Shown here one piece after another: positions 47,531 through 57,327 of a stretch of DNA of 64,000 nucleotides. Position numbers and translations under genes: made by a program. Source of the DNA: Aselliscus stoliczkanus (Eukaryota; Chordata; Mammalia; Chiroptera; Hipposideridae). The notes below the pieces were generated by a model that saw only the letters and a list, made by a program, of their open reading frames with translations, was not told where the DNA came from and searched no databases. Every line of letters starts with the position of its first letter. Position 1 is the first letter of the stretch. The DNA is taken from the NCBI GenBank assembly GCA_033961575.1, contig CM066727.1:154861434-154925433 (forward strand), read 5' to 3'.

Positions 47531-48669
47531 TTTAGTGTCTGAAGTGTTATAAGTAGCTCAAAGTTTTCATTTATGACTCCTTTACCCTCTGCCCTCCTCT
47601 ACCTCACCCCACCCCAATGTAACTACTGTACTATTGTAAATCTGGTGTGTCCTTTCAATCCATTTTTATACATACTTTTTAAAGTTTTACAATCACACAT
47701 GTATCCGTAACTGTGGTTTTCCGCATGTTTATGACATATCCTCTATGCTATGCAATTTCTCACATATACATTGATGTTTCAGTTTATTATTCTATGCCGC
47801 TGGTCTCTGTCTACTCCTGCACTAATACCCCAACATTTAGATTAGTTTTCTACTATATCTTGATATCTGGTAGACCAAACCCATCTTCTTTGTTCCTTTC
47901 CAAAATTGTCTTAGCTATGTGCTTTTGAAGATTTTTTTTAGAGGAAAAGTATTACCTTGTACAGACACTTGGCCCAGCATGAGAGGGTGAAGGGTCACAG
48001 AAACCTTTTTGGAAAAAGAGAGGACAGTGGGGTAGAGAGGATATTCTATTCAGACAGAAAACATGAATAGGTGTGAAAACAAAAACCAGCATGCAACCAG
48101 TTTGATACTACTGGAACATAAGGTGGGTCATGTCTTAAGAACCTCATATGCCATACTAAGGAGTCTTGGACTTGACTCTATAGGTTATGGATTCTTAACC
48201 TATTGTCTATGGTTAAGCTTCAGAGGGGATCTAAAGCAGGAGAGGGCCATATCCAATTTGTTCCACAGATGTCTCTGAAAGCAACACAGCAACTAAATCT
48301 GATGAGGTCAAATTTGGAACAAAGATTGGAATAGGCTTCTGCAAAAGTGTAAGCAAGAAACAAGGGTAAAACTGATTGGATGTTTAAATGGTAAAAATTA
48401 GTAAGACAATTGCTTGGTTGGGAGCAGAGTACAGGGAATCGTCTAATAAATATCCCATATTTCTGACTTGGATGATAGTACCATTAACTGAAATAGGGGG
48501 AAAACATGAGTAGGTTCTGGAGATGAGAAGGGATGCTGTTAGTCGTGGACATGTCAAGTTAGAGGACTACAGGATATTCAGGTGGATCTATCAAGCAACT
48601 GTATATACAGGTACCTGAAACTTAAAAGGTAAACCTGGAAGATATAGACTCCGTGGTCAGCAGCAGGCC

Positions 48670-48815
48670 TTAATAGCTGACAGTCATTGAATGCTTATCA
48701 TGTGCCAGAGTATTAAAATACTTAAATATGAATTATCTCACTTAACCTTCAAACTAACCTTGTAAATTGGGAATTTTTTTTTTATTCCCATTTGACAAAG
48801 GTCAATTAAGGAGTT
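48670..48815 (-). repeat. MIR fragment
   Basis: cattgaatgcttatcatgtg plus cacttaaccttcaaactaac and cccatttgacaaagg follow the reverse MIR. Confidence 0.6.
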
Positions 48816-49185
48816 AAGAATAACTGGCCTATTGCAATATAGCTATTAGTGCAGCCAGGATATACCAACACTGAGCACTTAACTATATTATGTAATGTTA
48901 AAAGCATTGTGTTCCTAGAATAACTGAGAACATACAGAATAAGAGCCATTGGCCAAGAACAAAACTTTGAAACACATAAATGTTTACAGCGGGGAGAGGT
49001 AATCAAAAGGAAGTCAAAGGGGTAGAAGGGAAAAGACAGTGGAACCTCCCTGTGGCCTCAGGAAACAAGAGGGGACTGAGCATCTACATAGGGATGGCGC
49101 GATGGAGAGGACGTAACCAGGAGTTTCGGTGGAGGTGGGAAGTCTGAGGAAATGGTACATGTAAGACTTCTCCGTAAATAACCTT

Positions 49186-49325
49186 TAAATCTTTTTTTTG
49201 TTTTTGTTTTTGGTTTTTTTTTTTTTTTTGAGGGCAGTGTCACTGGCCCTCATATGTGGGACCGAACCGGGGCCACTGGCTTCCCAGGCCAGCGCTTAAC
49301 CACTGCGCCACTCGGCCGGCCCTTA
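49186..49325 (-). repeat. short SINE
   Basis: Perfect duplication TAAATAACCTT at 49175-49185 and 49326-49336. Confidence 0.9.
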
Positions 49326-49737
49326 TAAATAACCTTGAATAGTTTGTTTTGGTAGGGGGTGGGGGGCCTTGAGTGAGTTTATATACTGAGAGAAAAGAAG
49401 AGGGGGAATTAGAGATAACTAATAGAGCAAGGTCTGGGGTTGAGAAGGATGGAGGCAGAGGCTACAGGGAAGTTATTCAGGGGCTCAGCTATAGGTATAG
49501 GCTTGGACAGGGAAGCAGTCTGGGTCAAGAAGGGGCTGACACATTGGAAGACAACAGGAGTCAAGATTTGAAGCCTCCGAGTTCTGGAAGAGTGGAAATG
49601 AGAATGGAAGCTCCTCAAATAGGACTGATTTTATACTGTTTGAAAGTGGCACCAGGGAACCTGGAGAATGGTGACCCTACTGTACAGTAAGTGAGAAAGC
49701 AGAGGAGGCAGTAGAATCCTTGGTTAAGACAGCAAGG

Positions 49738-49855
49738 GGGCCGGCCGAGTGGCGCGGCGGTTAAGCGCTGGCTTGGGAAGCCAGCGGCCCCGGTTCGGGT
49801 CCACTTATGAGGGCCAGTGACACTGCCCTCAAAAAATAAAAAAATAAATAAAAAT
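49738..49855 (+). repeat. short SINE, near-consensus
   Basis: AAGACAGCAAG at 49726-49736 and again at 49856-49866. Intact box A-like and box B-like motifs. Confidence 0.9.
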
Positions 49856-50321
49856 AAGACAGCAAGGAAGGATGGGAGTGAAAGGGTTGAAGATATAGGA
49901 GTGATTTTTTTCTTTAATCATGGAAGAGGGCTTTCAGGTGAAAGGTTTAGAAGTAGGGGACAAAGGCCACAGCAGTATGCACATAACAGCATGAGAGGAC
50001 AGGTGTCCAAGGGTTGATATTTAGGGTGATCACCAAGAATGACATGAACTAGCAAGCCTCAAAGCTCAAAATGGAATGGTAGCAACAGTATCGCATCATG
50101 GTTGGGTTTCACCTTGAATACACTGTTTTCTTACAAATGCTCTTCACAACTCTACAATAAGACCTGCAAGTAGACTTGCCATGCCCTGACGGCTCAGTGA
50201 GAAATAGACCTTTATGCTAATACCGCACCTGCTGAGCTCACGGAGGTGAATTGCATGACTACAGGCTGCCCAACAACCCTTCCTTTTGGGAACTATGCCT
50301 ATGCCTCCTCCGCTTGGTGCA

Positions 50322-50696
50322 GTTTTTGTTGTTCTTCAGTCTAGTTGCAGAGGACGTTGCTTCACTGGCCCATGTTGGTATCGTCATTATGCTTATGCTC
50401 TTCCCGGATGAGGCAGATCGGTCGCCGGCCTCTGGATGGTCACTCACAGCAGCCCCTTGGCAGCACACACCAACTGCCGGCTGCCACACTGGCTGCCAGC
50501 CACTCACTGTAGCCTATGGCAGCCCACTGCAGCAGGGCCTGCAGCCTACACCGTCGCTGGGGCTTGCAGCCCAGCTCCAGGTGGAGCTGTTGTTAGCTGT
50601 GGAGGGCAGTGTCACTGGCCCTCATATGTGGGATCCAAACCAGGGCCACTGGCATCCCAAACCAGCTCTTAACCAATGCGCCACTCAGCTGGTCCT
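50322..50696 (-). repeat. long SINE lacking its 3' end
   Basis: Perfect duplication GCTTGGTGCA at 50312-50321 and 50697-50706. The usual CCAATAAAATCTT end and long A-tail are absent; it stops at gttcttcagtctag with only gtttttgtt beside the duplication. Confidence 0.87.
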
Positions 50697-51069
50697 GCTT
50701 GGTGCAATTTTGATAGGGCCATTAAACAAGGACCTCTGCCTTCCATGACTCAGAGGTGCATATGTGGCCATGCTGGCCAGAGCACCCCATCATCTGGGCA
50801 CAGTAATTGCTCCAGGGATGGTCAATGACCAAAGAAGAGCTCTGGTCTTTACAGACTTCTCAGGGGATTTATACAGATGCTGGGACAATCGTTTCCCTGA
50901 GATCATGAGAGTTGATATTACTCCTCCTAAAACGGTGTATATCCCCCATTTCATGGGTACGAAGAGCTCAAGACACAGAAATCCACTTGGTGACTAGAAA
51001 ACTGGTAGCCAAGGCCCCACCTCTGTGGTCCACACCAGATCTAAGGGAACAAAAACACCAAGACACAGA

Positions 51070-51290
51070 CATGGCAAAATATTTAATATCTGTAGGTGTG
51101 CCTTACCCCCCTACTCCTGTTATGATGAGATAGCCTCCCCAGACTGGCAGTTCCAGAAAAAACACAGGCACTTTTCCCCAGCAGGGTTTGAAAACCATTA
51201 AGGCCTTAATTCTCTTGACTTGGATATGATTGTAGGTGGTCTTTCCACAGCATGCCTCAGGCCTCTCTGGTCAGGAAAAAAGCCCCAGCT
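51070..51290 (-). other. COX14: COX14 3'UTR (approximate)
   Basis: Short non-coding tail on the minus strand ending near an ATTAAA at 51087-51082. The endpoint is inferred from that motif only. Confidence 0.5.
51082..51087 (-). terminator. COX14: candidate COX14 polyadenylation signal ATTAAA
   Basis: Reads ATTAAA on the minus strand (TTTAAT on plus), about 200 bases after the stop. No AATAAA was noticed closer. Confidence 0.45.
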
Positions 51291-51464
51291 CTACAGGGCT
51301 CCTGAGGTCTTCTGTTCTTCTGCAGCCTGGCGCTGGGAGCTGCGCCGCTGGAAATAGCGGTAAGCTCGGACACTGCAGAGGTAGCCCCCATACACAGTGA
51401 GGAGCATCATGGAGGTGGAGAAGGTCTTGTAGCCAATGTCAGCTAGTTGCTTGGCAGTTGGCAT
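51291..51464 (-). CDS. COX14: COX14 (C12orf62), cytochrome c oxidase assembly factor
   Basis: A 57-codon ORF read from 51464 down to a TAG at 51291. It starts [20 protein letters not shown] and ends [11 protein letters not shown], matching the full length (57) of human COX14 with a few substitutions in the C-terminal half. A single hydrophobic segment (about residues 18-33, [14 protein letters not shown]) is followed by a basic stretch (YRYFQRR). Known for the family: an inner mitochondrial membrane protein that couples COX1 translation to early complex IV assembly. Met19, whose change to Ile causes human complex IV deficiency, is conserved. An acceptor (ctttgtag, minus strand) lies 8 bases before the ATG, so the whole protein sits in the last exon. 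Confidence 0.96.
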   Translation of the reverse strand: MPTAKQLADIGYKTFSTSMMLLTVYGGYLCSVRAYRYFQRRSSQRQAAEEQKTSGAL

Positions 51465-52628
51465 GTCGTCCCCTACAAAGACGGAGTGGATTTAGACCCA
51501 AGGATAGACCTCATCTGCCCAGCTCACTTCCCTGTTGAAGGCCATTCCGTAACTTCTACATATTCTGAATGGCCCCTCCACATATGCAGAATCTTATACT
51601 GGAAGACAATGTTTAGAACTGCTAAGATTCAAAAGGGTAAATAAAGTCTGCATGCGAGATACAGAAACACAGCTGGAACCAGGTGCATCAAGTGACATCA
51701 TAGCTAACACCTGGCGCTCCATGTTTATGGCTCTTTGTGGAAAGAAGTGACTGGTAGGACCACCCAGGAATGTTAACTGGTACATTACTTTAAGTATGCC
51801 TCAGTTTTTCTGGCTAGTAGGAGGTAGCCAGGGATTAAACATTAGCAGTAAATTATTCTCTGTAGAAGGATCAAATGGGAACCTTCTAGGCAATATCCAA
51901 TTTATTTTCCCATAAAAACAATCTTAGTCATGGTGGTTAGGTTCCCAGGTTAGCCCTCGAGCATCTGTTAAATCCATAATATACCTGAAACGGTGCCAAA
52001 AGTACCTTTATATTGTTTCAATTACACTTAACCTCTACAGCATTAACTCTTAAGTTTCAAATACAACACCAAGAACCTATCCCAAGGGCTATAAAGGAAT
52101 TTACTGAGTCCCCAGCAAATTGTTAACAGAGATTTGCATGAGATAAATTACATCAAATTTAACTATTCCCTGGATATTCTCAGCTAAGGAGTAAGAGAAA
52201 GTTTAGCATGGCAAACTCACAAGAACAAAATGTTCCTCAAATTGGGACTATGAATGTGGTCTTAGACTCCTCTCCATTGAGGGAATTGGAATTCAAAGAC
52301 TGACTGAAATTAGCGAGAACAGGTTTCTTAAAAGTCAAGAATTTAGAATAGGACAAGCTCAGCATTAGCTGGCTTAGAGGGTGTGGAGTAGAATGAGACA
52401 TACAAATCCTTCTCCAAGTGAGTCCTATGGGCTGAACACAGCTTTAGAGCCAGTCCTTCAGGGTGGACCCCAAGCTGAGATGAGGCACAGTTTCCTTGAA
52501 TTATAATTCCAAATGACTATGCAACATGACTTAAAATAAGGTCAGAGGAAAAAAACCAAATGGCACAGGTTCAAGATGACAAAAAGTTGTGTTCAGGTTA
52601 TCTGAGGTCTGAAAGGACCCCAAGCTGT

Positions 52629-52721
52629 GAGGGGGGGAGGGAGAGAGGAAGGAGAGGGAGACAGCAAAAGGAGGGAAAGGGAAAGAGGGAGAAAGAGAGG
52701 GAGGAGAGGAGAGGCAGGATA
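52629..52721. repeat. polypurine tract
   Basis: About 90 bases almost entirely A/G (ggggggagggagagaggaag and onward), only a few pyrimidines, inside the COX14 intron. Confidence 0.85.
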
Positions 52722-53035
52722 CTAAGGTAGTAAGCAAGCTCCCAGCAAAAAGACGTGCAGACCTTCAACCTTCTCACTTTTTCTTTCTCCTTCTATCTTC
52801 CATTACCCTGGCCAGATGCTAACCAGTTTTAGGACCACCTCTTAAGAGGGCTGAAGGGAGAGGCTGGAAGCATTCACCAGCCAACAAAGAAAGAGGATGG
52901 TGTAGCATGGCTAGAAGAGTTACAGAAGGCTTTCTAATAGTCTTCTAATAGTACAAAATAATTTCTAATAATTTTGGAGTCTAGAACCTCACTTCTTTTT
53001 CTTGTCTAATCCAACCTAAGGTATTTCCTATTTTC

Positions 53036-53432
53036 TTTCTTTTTTTTTTTTTTAAATTGGGAAATTGGGGGAAGGGAACAGCGTTGGGGAATTGGGGAAG
53101 GGGAACAGACAAGTTGCTGTCCTTTTGTTCTTCAGTCTAGTTGTGGAAGACACAGCTTCACTGGCCCATGTTGGTATAATGATCATTGAGCTCTTCCCGG
53201 CTGAGGCAGTTAGTCGCTGGCCATTGGACGGCAGCCCACTGCAGCAGGGGCAGCAGCCTACACGACTGCTGGCCACTCATGACAGCCCAGCTCCAGGTCG
53301 AGCTGTTGTTCACCATCTTAGCTGTAGAGGGCGCAGCATCACTGGCTCATGTGGGAACCCAACCAGCTGACCTGCTGCTCAGAGCTCTCGTTCTCAAGCC
53401 AACTCTACCAACTGAGCCACTCGGCCGGCCCC
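53036..53432 (-). repeat. long SINE
   Basis: Perfect duplication TCCTATTTTC at 53026-53035 and 53433-53442. Confidence 0.88.
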
Positions 53433-54464
53433 TCCTATTTTCAAACGAACAAAAACAGGCCCTGAGCTAAGGCAGGGAAGTAGAAAAGAAGACAGATGCA
53501 GAAGTTTTAAGATTAACTGAATGGATTAAGGCAAAGCTGAAAATATCTCCAAGGCAGCAAGTTAGAAAACTTTAGGGCTTGGGATACTGTTAATAGAAAT
53601 AAGAAACGAGAAGAAACAGTTGTGTGTCATTGTGAGTGTACCGGGATGGTGATGGCGCTGTCAAGAAAATCATGAGTTGGGTTTTGAACATGTTAAAGAT
53701 GCTCAACACAACATTCATGTGATGATGTCTATCAGGCAGCTGGATATGCGAATCTGGACAGATTGGGAGAAAGGCGAGGCTACAGATAACAGAAGGAGGT
53801 AACAAGTGACACCAACGCAGAGGATAAGACCAGAGAGAGAGGCCAGTTTGAGGGAGCAAAACAAATAAGGAAAGAAGGCAGGTGGGAAATTCCAGAAACA
53901 TCTGAGGGGCTTTTGCATTTAACACATCCCTCTTCCTGGCTGAAAATCATGCTGTACCAAGTCACTGCCACTGATGGCGGTGGGCTATATCTTTCAGGTG
54001 TGTTGGGCCAGAATGAAAATTAGAAACCATTACTATTTTGTAAAAAGACTGGTCGGATGGAATCAGTGGATAACAGGTGACTAGGTCATGGGTAAACCTA
54101 GGGTAGGCGTTAATAAGTGCACTGAACCGGAACAGGCATTACGCGAAAAGCAGATTCGTGGCCAGGGCCCCAGGAGGCCCATGAACCGTGACCCCCAAAG
54201 TCAGAGCTACTGGAGCCAAAGCGTGGAGGGCCAAGGCGCCTGGCTGGAGGCAAGGTTTGACAGAAACCTACGGATGCCAAGATGCTTGATGGGCTGGAAG
54301 CAGTGCAAATCGCAGCTTGCGATTCGGGGCGCAGGATAACCGGTGACCTCTAGGGCACCAAAACCAGCCTGAAGACCGGAGCATGAGAGGATGCAGTAAG
54401 CAAAGGCCGGCCCGAGCGGGCGCGCCTCTGCGGACATGTGGCCCGGACCCAGCAGACAGCGTAC

Positions 54465-54915
54465 CTGGATGCTGCAGCTCCCTCCTGTCCAACCCAGGCC
54501 TCCGCAGGCAGCGTCTCGCCACCACAGTCTACGCAACTTCCTAGCGCAGACAGACGCCAACACCCAGGCCCTGGCACGTGAGGATAGCGGCCCAGAAACA
54601 ACGCTAGACACTGAGACGCTATTGGTGCGCCACCCTTTCTCCCTCCCACCGGCCCCGCTAACTCTCTAGGATTCGGTTCCCAACGCGAGAGCGTGCACGG
54701 CGCGCGGGTCGCAGCACAACTCCGCCCACTGGGCACGACCCAGCGTCCTTGCAGCGCCGGCTGGTTGCCTGAACTTCCGGCTTCCGGCCCAATCACCCTT
54801 ACTACGCATCCTCAGACAGGACTTCCTCTCCGAGGGGCCCGTTGAGTTCTGGAGGTTGTAGTCCTCCATTGATAGAGGGTATTTGGCGACGCAGGCTGTG
54901 GAACCGGAACTTTTA
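54465..54915 (-). promoter_or_regulatory. COX14: COX14 promoter and probable 5'UTR exon
   Basis: GC/CpG-rich block upstream of COX14. It holds two abutting ETS/GABP-type sites, ACTTCCGG (54773-54780) and CTTCCGG (54781-54787), then a CCAAT box (54789-54793). A further CCGGAA lies at 54903-54908, and a ZNF143-like ggaggttgtagtcc at 54851-54864. GABP (NRF-2) sites are typical of nuclear genes for respiratory-chain biogenesis. The exact TSS is not determinable. Confidence 0.65.
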
Positions 54916-55330
54916 GGATACTAAGTCACCGTCCAAAAGACGATCTTTCTCAATGACTCAGTCAGCCAGTCAATCCCCAACCTAGGGTGACGTCTCTGGT
55001 AGCTAGGTAGATTATCTCGGGGTCAGCCCCCTGGAGGTGGACCGCAAGTCCCCCAGAGCCTGGATCTGCCCTCTTCCCCACTTGGCCCGGCTTTGGCCAA
55101 GCTCAGGTAGGAATCCGACCTGCATCGCGAGGCCTGGGCCGCCCAGGACGCGCGGCACGTCAGGCCACGACCACAGAGTGGGCCCGAGGGATGTTTCTGT
55201 CCCATGTGTGACCTCTCCGCTCGCAGGCGACGTGATAAAGCCCCAAAGAAGCTCCTGGAAGCGGGGAGAAGGGGTACCACCTGGGGGAAGAGGGGCTGCG
55301 ATGGGGAGTGGGAAGTGGCTGGGATTATCG
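54916..55330. other. COX14-GPD1 spacer
   Basis: About 400 bases between the COX14 promoter and the GPD1 3' end. Moderately GC-rich; no gene or repeat recognised. Confidence 0.6.
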
Positions 55331-55338
55331 AGGAAAGC

Positions 55339-55348
55339 TTTATTTATT
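55339..55348 (-). terminator. GPD1: GPD1 distal polyadenylation signals (AATAAATAAA)
   Basis: Two overlapping AATAAA hexamers on the minus strand. A proximal alternative AATAAA lies at 55467-55462. Confidence 0.65.
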
Positions 55349-55461
55349 TTTTCCTTTTTCATGCAGTTTGAGTGAAAACATACATGCAGTGATACACCAC
55401 AGCATACACACTGCCACATGCACTGAAAGCGCCCTTTCCCAACTCATTTCTGGAAAAACGC

Positions 55462-55467
55462 TTTATT
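55462..55467 (-). terminator. GPD1: GPD1 proximal alternative polyadenylation signal
   Basis: AATAAA on the minus strand about 120 bases before the distal pair. Which one is used cannot be told from sequence. Confidence 0.4.
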
Positions 55468-57230
55468 GGGTAGACAAGTAGGCCTAGTTCGAAGGCCTCA
55501 GATTCAGTTAACTGTGGAGTGAACAAAAGTAGGCAAAAGTGTTTGTCTAACAAGGTTGCAGCTGAGGGAAGGGAGGCCTCTTTCTGCCCCCACTTTGACT
55601 TCCTGGGTTCAGTCAGTGCTCCCCACATCTGTGGGGTGACTGTGCCTCTCACTCCCACTGCCTGATCGAAGCAGCTCTGCCCTTTGCTGGTAAGAAAATG
55701 AATTTTCAAGGGCTAGAGAGTGAAAGGAGCCTGCCCCCTTGGTTTGGTCAGAAATAAGGGAGGATTAACTTAATGCTGGCCACAGCCACCATGTGCCAGG
55801 TGCTGCCACACAGGAAGCTGAGACCCTCTGCTGGATGCACTTAGGCCCTCGGGGACTATTTATAGGCAGGGACCCAGGCAACTGACCTGTGACATTCCCC
55901 CACTGCCACCCCGTCCTGGAGCAAGGCCAGTGCCAAGCACACTCCCTTGCCTCCTCCCCTTCCTGTTCTTCCCTTACCATAGGGGATAGAGTGGTTTTAA
56001 TTTTTTTCCTCCTTGACTTTCCCAGCTCTTGTGGTGCTAATATTTACCTGGTGAGAAGGCCTTCAGATGACAAAGAACTGGCCTTGGAATGTTGGGACCC
56101 ATCAACATGAGTGCCTGCTCACTCCTCCCTACCCCTGATCAGCCTTTGGGCCACTCTCTGGCTCCTGGGTCTCTAGCTACAGGTGCTGCTTAGCTGCCCA
56201 GGCTGCTCTGCAGGCAGTTGCAAAATAGGTATAGGGTTTGGGAGAAGGAAAAGGGTGGAGCCGAGGACGTCCTGGGGAGATAGCAGGAAGAGGGGCCCAG
56301 CTAAAACCTTCCCCTGTCACCCTAGGCCTCCTAAGAAGGGAAGTGGGGCAAATACAAAGGTCGCAGGGAGCAGAGTGATCTGAGTCTGCTATGAAAAGGT
56401 GTAGCTCTGTCAGCAGATTAAGTTCCTGCTCCCCCAAGAGGGTACTGGCAGCAAGGGTGAGGGAAGGCTCAGAAAGGTCATGCACGGTGGGGAGGAACTG
56501 GCTAAGAACTAGGAACCAGGAAGTCCATGGGGAGAATAAAAAGTCCCAGGATCAGAGATGCCAGCTTGGCAGCAACTCTGGTGCCAGGGCAGCCCCTGGG
56601 GGAGGAGGGGGAACAGCAGGGGAGGGAATGACCAGAGGTTTCTGAGGACGCAGATATTGTTAGGAGAAGCTGGACGGGCAAGGATGTTGAGATCTTTGTA
56701 TTTTGTTAACAAACACTGAGATCCATTGATGCTGCATGGGGCCTGGCAGAGGTCAGAGTAAAGGGGTTCCTATGTCAGCTCAAAAGCCCAGACACCTCCC
56801 TGGCAGCCCTTACCTCATCGCTTTTGTGGCTGAGGTAGTTTTTTAGCCACTTAACTGGGCTTGGGGGCAGGATTCCTATTCTGTGTGAGGCAGCAGTGGA
56901 CAGCCCTTGTCTTGCCTCCCTCTTCCTCCGCCCCACCACATACCCCCAAGCAGGCAGGCAGCACTAGGGCTTCTCAGAGGGCAGGAAGAAAGCCCCATAT
57001 CTGGAGAGGAAGAAGGCATCCCCATTTCTGGTGAGATGTGGTAGCACAAGGCTACAGGCTGCATGGTGGTTCAGGATCTCCAGGCAGGTGGCTGGGCCCC
57101 ACAGCTTCCTGTCCTCCAGTGAAAAGCTGAGAAGAGGCTGCTCCCGGGGGAAGTCCTAGTAGCCAGATACCCAAGCTTCTGCCTGTCTCCACTGGGGTAA
57201 AGAAGCTGCTTGGCCTGGGCCACAGCCCCC

Positions 57231-57327
57231 TCACATATGTTCTGGATGATTCTGCAGGCAGCAGATGAATTCCCCCACGGGCTGGCTCTCATAGCATACC
57301 TTGTACACAGCCATGAACAAAGGGAAC
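57231..57327 (-). CDS. GPD1: GPD1 exon 8 (coding part)
   Basis: Acceptor ccattctag. Encodes [20 protein letters not shown] through NHPEHM, stop TGA at 57233-57231. Confidence 0.96.

Larger units (their letters stand above)
43521..51075. other. CERS5-COX14 convergent intergenic region
   Basis: About 7.5 kb between two gene 3' ends. It holds eight SINE copies, MIR fragments, a fossil LTR of ERV-L type (about 46985-47530) and an unassigned older repeat (about 46519-46850). The stretch 50764-50997 is open on the plus strand, but I see no family resemblance. Confidence 0.75.
51473..54464 (-). other. COX14: COX14 5' intron
   Basis: Region between the coding exon acceptor and a candidate donor at 54464-54463 (minus strand ATCCAG|GTACG). 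It contains a polypurine tract (52629-52721) and a long SINE (53036-53432). The donor assignment is tentative. Confidence 0.45.
55335..57230 (-). other. GPD1: GPD1 3'UTR
   Basis: About 1.9 kb non-coding tail ending near overlapping AATAAA signals, similar in length to the long human GPD1 3'UTR. It contains no SINE. The end is inferred from the signals. Confidence 0.65.

Noticed and set aside
50764..50997. 77-codon ORF (MAMLARAPHHLGTVIAPGMV...)
   Set aside because: No recognised family; lies downstream of the COX14 3' end on the opposite strand. Treated as chance or decayed repeat.
54207..54796. Two long minus-strand ORFs in the COX14 promoter (134 and 148 codons)
   Set aside because: GC-rich overlapping frames without domain similarity; the known COX14 protein starts in the downstream exon.
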